DNA of 64,000 nucleotides. Source: Colletes latitarsis. Taxonomy: Eukaryota > Arthropoda > Insecta > Hymenoptera > Colletidae. How positions within the stretch are numbered: position 1 is the first letter of the stretch; each line of letters opens with the position of its first letter. The stretch covers positions 4,898,001-4,962,000 of the forward strand of contig NC_135144.1 in assembly GCF_051014445.1 (NCBI RefSeq). Direction: 5' to 3'. The position numbers and the translations under genes are program-made. Below are positions 58,467-64,000 of the stretch, piece by piece. The notes beneath the pieces were generated by a model. That model did no database searches and was not told where the DNA came from. It was given only the letters and a program-made list of their open reading frames with translations.

Positions 58467-59475
58467 AATTTTTAAAATTGTAATGGGAGATTCTAGAGGC
58501 CAAACTAGGATGAAAATCAAGAATACCAATTTGTTAGTGGAGGCTTCGTTAAAAAGTTATTAGTGTTTAAAGTTCCGCCCGTACTGAATTTTTTTTCGAA
58601 AGCGCGCAGGATTTCAGGGGTATGTCTATACACCAGAAATGATTGTAATTTACCCCCGCAACCGAAAATAATTTTTCCAGAACAATTTAAAATTTTCTTT
58701 TTTGCCGAAAATTTTTCAGCAGCTACCCCCTGTTGATTTTGTTCTAAAATTCGTTTTTTATTCTTAATAATTTTCTTTGACGTTTAACAGAAAAGTTGTT
58801 TAATACTTTTTTGTACATACCCATGAGTTATACTTGAGAAAAAAGTTTCATTGAAATATATTCACTATTGTAGGAGTTATGGTCGTTTGAAAATTGGACC
58901 ATTTTTGGGGGTTTTTCTCATTTTGCGGGGTCAAGGACCAACTTTTCGAATATTTTTGCGATTTGTACATATTCTCCACCAAAATACGCATTGTTTGCCT
59001 CTTAAAACATTAAAATCGTAAATCCGTTCAGGAGTTATGATTTTTTATATATACGCATGAAATTTCGGAGAACCATTTCTGGCCTCACATAAGATTTTCG
59101 GTATGTAATTTTTTTCTCGAAAATGCGTAGGAATTTAGGGGTATGTGTAACGACCAAAAATGATTGTAACCGACCCTTACAACTAAAAATAATTTTTTTA
59201 GAACGATTTAAAAAGATTTTTTTTCCCCAAAAAATTTTAGTACCTACCCGAATTTTTTTCTCGAAAGTGGGTACGATTCTGGGGATATATGTATTCACCA
59301 AAAATGATTGTAATTGACCCCTGCAACCGAAAATAATTTTTTCAGAATGATTTGAAATTTTTTAATAACTTTTTAACCAAACCTCAATCATCAAATTGGT
59401 ATTCTTGATTTTTGTCTTATTTTGGCCTCTTGAATTTCCCATTCCAATTTCTCGCAGGGGTGGTCGAACACCCTG
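58467..59475. mobile_element. GG-MITE, 5' end lost
   Basis: Family sequence starts inside the left TIR at TAATGGGAGATTCTAGAGGC; the outer 20-30 bp are replaced by unrelated DNA. The right end GGTCGAACACCCTG followed by TA is intact. The long core is in inverted orientation. Confidence 0.9.
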
Positions 59476-59574
59476 TATAAATGGCAGGATTTACCACTAT
59501 GAAACTAGAAAAATTAATTTTCAAGTTGAGATGTTGAGGGAAATAAATTTGATTAAGATTGGTGAATTTTAGTG

Positions 59575-59900
59575 AGGTTACGAAAATAAGTACTAAGACA
59601 AATTTTGAGTTACGTTATTTACAATGAAACTTTTTTGGTCTCGTAGAAAATTGTACGGTTTTAGTCTAGTACTCAAAGTGTTAATAAGAAAGTATTCTGA
59701 TAAGAAATCCAATAAAGATACATAAACTAAAATTATCATTATTAAATTAATACATCTTTAGCTATAAATAAGGTTAAAAAAATAAGTACTGCAACAAATT
59801 TTAGGTTGTGTAGTTTACAATGGTCTAGACTCAAAATTTTGGTCTTGCAGAATATTATACGGTTTTGATCTGGCAGTGAACGTGTAAAGATGTGAAATTT
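59575..59900 (+). repeat. Diverged tandem duplication, about 196-bp period
   Basis: 'AGGTTA.RAAAATAAGTACT' with 'ACAAATTTT' and 'TTTACAATG' words occurs from 59575 and again from about 59771, followed in both by 'TACGGTTTTRRTCT'. Copies are clearly diverged. Confidence 0.65.
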
Positions 59901-61678
59901 TGGAGAGCAGTTTAATCCTTGAAACTTAAGCAGCTGAAGCTAGAAAAATAATGACTTCCTAGTGTTTGATCGCTCTATTGTGTACATTATATATCTGGAA
60001 AGTTTCATAAATAATCCTAATACTTCGTAAATATTGTTTGTACGCATTGAACTCTTCGAATTAACAAATAAATTACTGGCGTTGGAAACGAGAAACGTCC
60101 ATAATGACTGTTTTAGCAGTAGTCGTACCTATTTGCATACTATTCATGTATATCTATAAATTTTAACATCGTTTTAAAACTAAAAAGCTACCGAAATATC
60201 ATCAATAATATAAAAACTTTAATAGGTATTGCAACAATTCTAATATAATGGATGGGCGGACATGTTTTCTACGTGTAATTCAAAGTTGTAGTCGTAAGCC
60301 TCTTCAATTGTTCAGATGCGATTCCTACAAACTTCTAAAGCGTGGTTTTGAGAAAAGCGGATTTAATGTTTCCGATTTCTTCTCTTTATTGTACTGCATT
60401 GTCTTTTTCAATCCCTCTGAATTCTCTCTTATAAGACTAAATGGTTTAATAACATACAAAAAGAAAATATCGATTTATTGATTGCATAAAAAAGTAAAAA
60501 TTTCTCTTAAATTTACTTTGTCGCTTTAACATGGAATCAATCGGTCGTAATAGTCGCAATGGAACTAGTGCCAGCGCGGTCATAAAATATTAAAATCAGC
60601 AAGAACAGTATAATTCACAGGGTAAATTTTACTATACCTACAAATCGTTGGTACGCCGACTCGTCGCGACGATGTAAAAGTAGAGTTAATATATCACATA
60701 CTTGTTTTGACGTAATGTTGATTAGTCTTACAGAACAAACGCTATAAGCTTATCAATTTCAAGAATTCGGTCCTTTTTAAATTTCACAAAAATTATTTTA
60801 AATAACAATCCCTTTTATAATAAAGTAGTTCTAAGGAAAAGATTAATAACGAATTTTCACAGTAGAGGAAAACGATTAATTGTAAAACATTTTTTTATAC
60901 ATTCATAATTGAAACTATTTTGTTAAAACTGTGAATTAATTTTATGTAACTGCGTAATTCGTGATTTATGTATAATATTGCATCCAAAATTTAACACAAA
61001 GATGAAGAAAATACAGTGAAAGAGAAAAAAATAAAAAAGAGAAAATATATATTACAACAATATTCGTATTATAACAATATTAAATTACATCATACTATGA
61101 TGATATTAATTGAAAATTTTTGAATATATCAAAGATTCATTTAGTTTTCTATTTCTCAACTTTCAAGTAGAGCTTACGTACTACTTACTTCCCAAGTAGA
61201 GCTCGTCATTCGATCACGAGGAATTCCCGTGCTTGTGTATTACTATCGAAACAGTTTTATAAAACATCTCTTCTTCACTACTTTTGTAATGTCGCTCTAT
61301 GGTCCGTTATACCTGAATAAATTACATTTTATATTACTATCGGACCTCATTTTTTGAGTACGTAATATCATGCGCTCATATTAGCGTGAGTCACTGCTCG
61401 TAGTTTGGATATTAGGGCTAATCAAAGATATTCATTACTCAAAGGTATATTTATTGCTACTCGGCTGGCTGGCCCGGAGGTTCCTGAATTATCAAATGCT
61501 TCGTCTCGCTCCTCTTTGAGATCCGACGATAAATTCTTCATCGTGGGGCGGGGGTAAAGACGCGAAAGGACGAGCTAAGAACGAAATCGTCGTACAGAGA
61601 GGTTCGCAAAATGCGAAACAACCAGTTGAAACAACACTACGCGTTTGGTCGATGAATTTAAGTGTGCAGCGAGATATA
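59901..61678. other. Gene-poor stretch
   Basis: Mostly AT-rich; a short CG-richer part at 61480-61680 has a 70-codon minus frame without a known domain. Nothing else is seen. Confidence 0.3.
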
Positions 61679-63496
61679 CAGGGTGGGGCAGTAACTATTA
61701 GCACCTCAGATATCTTCGAAACTATGTTTCACAGAAATATTTGCTAAAGTAAATTGCACAGTAGAAAGGGCGCTATTGGGTGGCGATAATAGTTTTTTTG
61801 CAGGTGGAGGTACTTCGGACATTTGAAGGTCACATCCATTTTTTTAAATGGATCGGTATGTTTTTGCTTCCGTATCACGATAGAGGATCTTAAAACGAGT
61901 TCAATGACCTATTACACAAGGTCATTGAAGGTCATAGAAAGTAGAGAAAGGCGATAATACTTTCGGTTTTGGTAGTAAATGAAACATGTTTATAGTAGGT
62001 GTTCGAAATGATGACCATCACTGTCAATGCACCGTTGGATTCTTTTTACGATTGATTGACTTGCAAGTCTTACAGCGTCAGAACTTATTGATGCACAGGC
62101 TGCAATAATTCGCTGTTGCATGTCGTGAGATGTAGTTGGTACTTCTTTGTACACTTTTTCTTTCAGTGTTCCCCACAGAAAGAAATCTAAAGATGTTATG
62201 TCTGGTGAACGAGTTGGCCACGATATTGGACCGCCGCGTCCAATCCAACGATTTCGAAATTTTTCATCGAGTTCCCTTCGCGCAATCGATGAATAATGTG
62301 CTGGGCATCCATCATGTTGATACCACATGGTTTGTCGTGTAAATAAAGGTAACTCTTCTAGCAAAAGACCCAATGTATCCTTAATAAAATTAGCATAGAC
62401 GTTGCCATTCAAATTTCCATTGATAAAATAAGCTCCAATAATTTGATCACCTATGATACCGCACCATACATTCACAGACCATTGTTTTTGATGTTCAACC
62501 TGTCGCAGCCAATGTGGATTTTCCGCTGCCCATAAATGCATGTTATGCAAATTAACATTCCCGTGATTTGTGAATGTTGCTTCATCAGTAAATAAGACGG
62601 TATTAAAAAAAAGCTCATTGTTTTGAATCTGACGTATAGTCCATCGACAAAACTCAACGCGATTCATGAAGTCGTTCCCATGCAATTCTTGGTGAAGACT
62701 AACGTGATACGGATGAAATTTGTGACGGTGCAAAATGCGAAGTACGCTCCTCCTACTAATGCCAGATTCGCGTTCAATTTGTCGCGAACTAATATGAGAA
62801 TTTCTAGACACACTAGCGAGCACACCGATTTCCATTTCTTCGTTAATTACTCGTTTCTGGCGTTCACTTTTACGAACACTTAAACTACCGGTTTGCCTAA
62901 GTTTATCATACACATTTTTAAATGTTTGACGCGAAGGCTGAGACCAATGTGGATATCGTTCAGCATACAAGTTTTTCGCCCTTACAGCATTTTGTAGGCA
63001 TTCGCCATAATTAAGAAGCGTATCAACCTGCTCTTCAAACGGATACATCGTGCCGGATTGACCGATTTATCGATACTAATCTTATGATGTTTATCTTACT
63101 CTGCAATCTATTAAAGTGTCGTTCAAGCAGTGTTTATTCTCAGTGAAGTAAACGGTAAGCATTACGCATTCCTCTACTGTTGACAATACGTATGTTTCAT
63201 TTACTACCAAAACCGTAAGTATTATTGCCTTTCTCTACTTTCTATGACCTTCAATGACCTTGTGTAATAGGTCGTTGAACTCGTTTTAAGATCCTCTATC
63301 GTGATACGGAAGCAAAAACATTTTTATAAAAAAATGGATGTGACCTTGAAATGTCCGAAGTACCTCCACCTGCAAAAAAACTATTATCGCCACCCAATAG
63401 CGCCCTTCGTACTGTGCAATTTACTTTAGCAAATATTTCTGTGAAACTTATAGTTTCCAAGATATCTGAGGTGCTAATAGTTACTGCCCCACCCTG
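61679..63496 (-). mobile_element. Rosa-like DD41D element, copy 2 (1818 bp, apparently intact)
   Basis: The left end CAGGGTGGGGCAGTAACTAT and right end ATAGTTACTGCCCCACCCTG are inverted complements with TA outside (61677-61678, 63497-63498). The TIRs run about 305 bp (61679-61986 and about 63192-63496) and are almost identical apart from small indels, one at 63320 where a few bases differ in the poly-A region. Intact ends plus an open transposase make this the only candidate for an autonomous element in the window. Confidence 0.95.
61990..63048 (-). CDS. DD41D (rosa-like) Tc1/mariner transposase, 352 aa
   Basis: This protein should bind its TIRs and move the element by cut and paste into TA sites in the nucleus. 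It starts at the ATG at 63048 (MYPFEEQVDTLLNYGE). Residues 1-60 form a predicted DNA-binding helix-turn-helix of the type found in many insect transposases (QPSRQTFKNVYDKLRQTG), with a second helical region near 85-110 (SRQIERESGISRRSVLR). The catalytic triad is D155 (VLFTDEATF), D246 (WYQHDGCPAHYS) and D288 (SPDITSLDFFLWG), with 41 residues between the last two, which defines DD41D. The frame is uninterrupted to SDGHHFEHLL. S286 replaces the P of the other copy's SPDITPLD; whether this matters is unknown. The ATG lies about 140 bp inside the right TIR, so the TIR may hold the promoter (inference). Confidence 0.95.
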   Translation of the reverse strand: MYPFEEQVDTLLNYGECLQNAVRAKNLYAERYPHWSQPSRQTFKNVYDKLRQTGSLSVRKSERQKRVINEEMEIGVLASVSRNSHISSRQIERESGISRRSVLRILHRHKFHPYHVSLHQELHGNDFMNRVEFCRWTIRQIQNNELFFNTVLFTDEATFTNHGNVNLHNMHLWAAENPHWLRQVEHQKQWSVNVWCGIIGDQIIGAYFINGNLNGNVYANFIKDTLGLLLEELPLFTRQTMWYQHDGCPAHYSSIARRELDEKFRNRWIGRGGPISWPTRSPDITSLDFFLWGTLKEKVYKEVPTTSHDMQQRIIAACASISSDAVRLASQSIVKRIQRCIDSDGHHFEHLL

Positions 63497-63498
63497 TA

Positions 63499-64000
63499 TA
63501 CACGAACGGCATTTTATTTTTACACTCGTGTCGCTCCTGTCGCTGTTGGCGTAACAGAACTGTCACATATTCGAAATGAAACGCCGTACTTTCGTCTTTA
63601 TATCGCGATACCATTTCCGTCTTGCACGTTTTATTGGCTTTGCATTCACCTGTGCTTCAGAAGGATCCCTCGTTTCCCTTGTATTCCCATTTGCCTCGTT
63701 ACATTATAAAGACACCGTCGAACCGACCTTTCTTGCAGGATTTTCTTCGACAATTCTCGTTATTGTCCTTCATATTATCCAATTCTGATTCCGTTTCGTT
63801 GACTTTAAGTTTAATACAAAATTTATGTATGTTGTTGTTTCATTTTTCTAACGTTATAACATACACTTCCAAAACTCGAATTGATCATGTTGTATTAATC
63901 AAACTGAAAATTGATGCAAACATGCAATTTATGAAAAAGCTACATATCTGCTTGATTTCTGAACGATTGCTAGAACCTGTAGAATAGACAATCATGGCAA
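63499..64000. other. Window-end flank
   Basis: A mildly CG-rich part near 63500-63760 has open frames of 70 and 121 codons in different phases without a known domain. No repeats are recognised. Confidence 0.3.

Overview
This window looks like a stretch of insect nuclear genome. It is AT-rich, has no bacterial-style packed genes, and is crowded with Tc1/mariner-superfamily DNA transposons, non-LTR retrotransposon remnants and long terminal-inverted-repeat (TIR) elements flanked by TA or TTAA. The mix (rosa-like DD41D, Tc1 DD34E, Jockey-like, many CAGGGTG-ended elements) resembles hymenopteran genomes such as ants or bees. That placement is inference, with low to moderate confidence. I recognise no host protein-coding gene, tRNA or rRNA. 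Several CpG/GC-richer islands (about 13290-13870, 22700-23300, 33300-34140, 38690-39540, 49400-50300, 54250-54900, 57660-58330, 61480-61680) may be exons, promoters or conserved noncoding DNA of unseen genes, but no product can be named.

The dominant feature is one non-autonomous family, here called GG-MITE. It is TA-flanked, starts CAGGGTGTTCGGCCACCCC and ends with its inverted complement. About 18 copies or fragments occur: 1565-2081, 7452-8124, 8901-10194, 10712-12211, 15310-15684, 17945-18287, 21893-22159, 24440-25609, 25651-26168, 26210-28053, 29864-30238, 32263-32890, 35958-37924, 46974-48000, 48068-48911, 52651-53167, 55100-55880 and 58467-59475. Copies share an approximately 114-bp TIR but differ in how many internal modules they carry, so sizes step from 343 to 1844 bp.

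Autonomous-type elements are as follows. Two rosa-like DD41D copies with 305-310 bp TIRs lie at 50540-52301 (63-bp in-frame deletion in the catalytic region) and 61679-63496 (intact 352-aa transposase, the best candidate for a functional gene here). Two copies of a Tc1 DD34E element (2551-4178 and 41450-43080) share the same frameshift and nonsense codon. A third Tc1 (4365-6612) has its transposase split by a TTAA-flanked MITE, and a fourth Tc1 remnant is at 35185-35957. A Jockey-like reverse transcriptase (10318-13010) is split exactly at its FADD motif by a GG-MITE; a second non-LTR fragment is at 45288-45790 and a mariner 5' end at 31601-31770.

Layout: 1-1562 is low-repeat. 2270-6891 is a multi-level nest (a CAGGGTGAG family element holding two Tc1s, one of which holds a MITE). 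7364-13010 holds a pogo-like MITE and the split Jockey. 14305-15998 is a long element with a GG-MITE inside. 16328-22159 holds further TIR elements, including a near-perfect foldback and a 1.9-kb long-TIR element. 24440-28053 is a GG-MITE cluster with 559-bp and 664-bp tandem duplications. 29864-37924 has GG-MITEs carrying a solo LTR and another insertion, plus the mariner and Tc1 pieces. 39650-48911 holds TTAA elements, the second Tc1 copy and more GG-MITEs. 50540-63496 is bracketed by the two DD41D copies. The parts do not form a pathway. What the window records is the order of invasions, which the nested insertions allow to be read directly.
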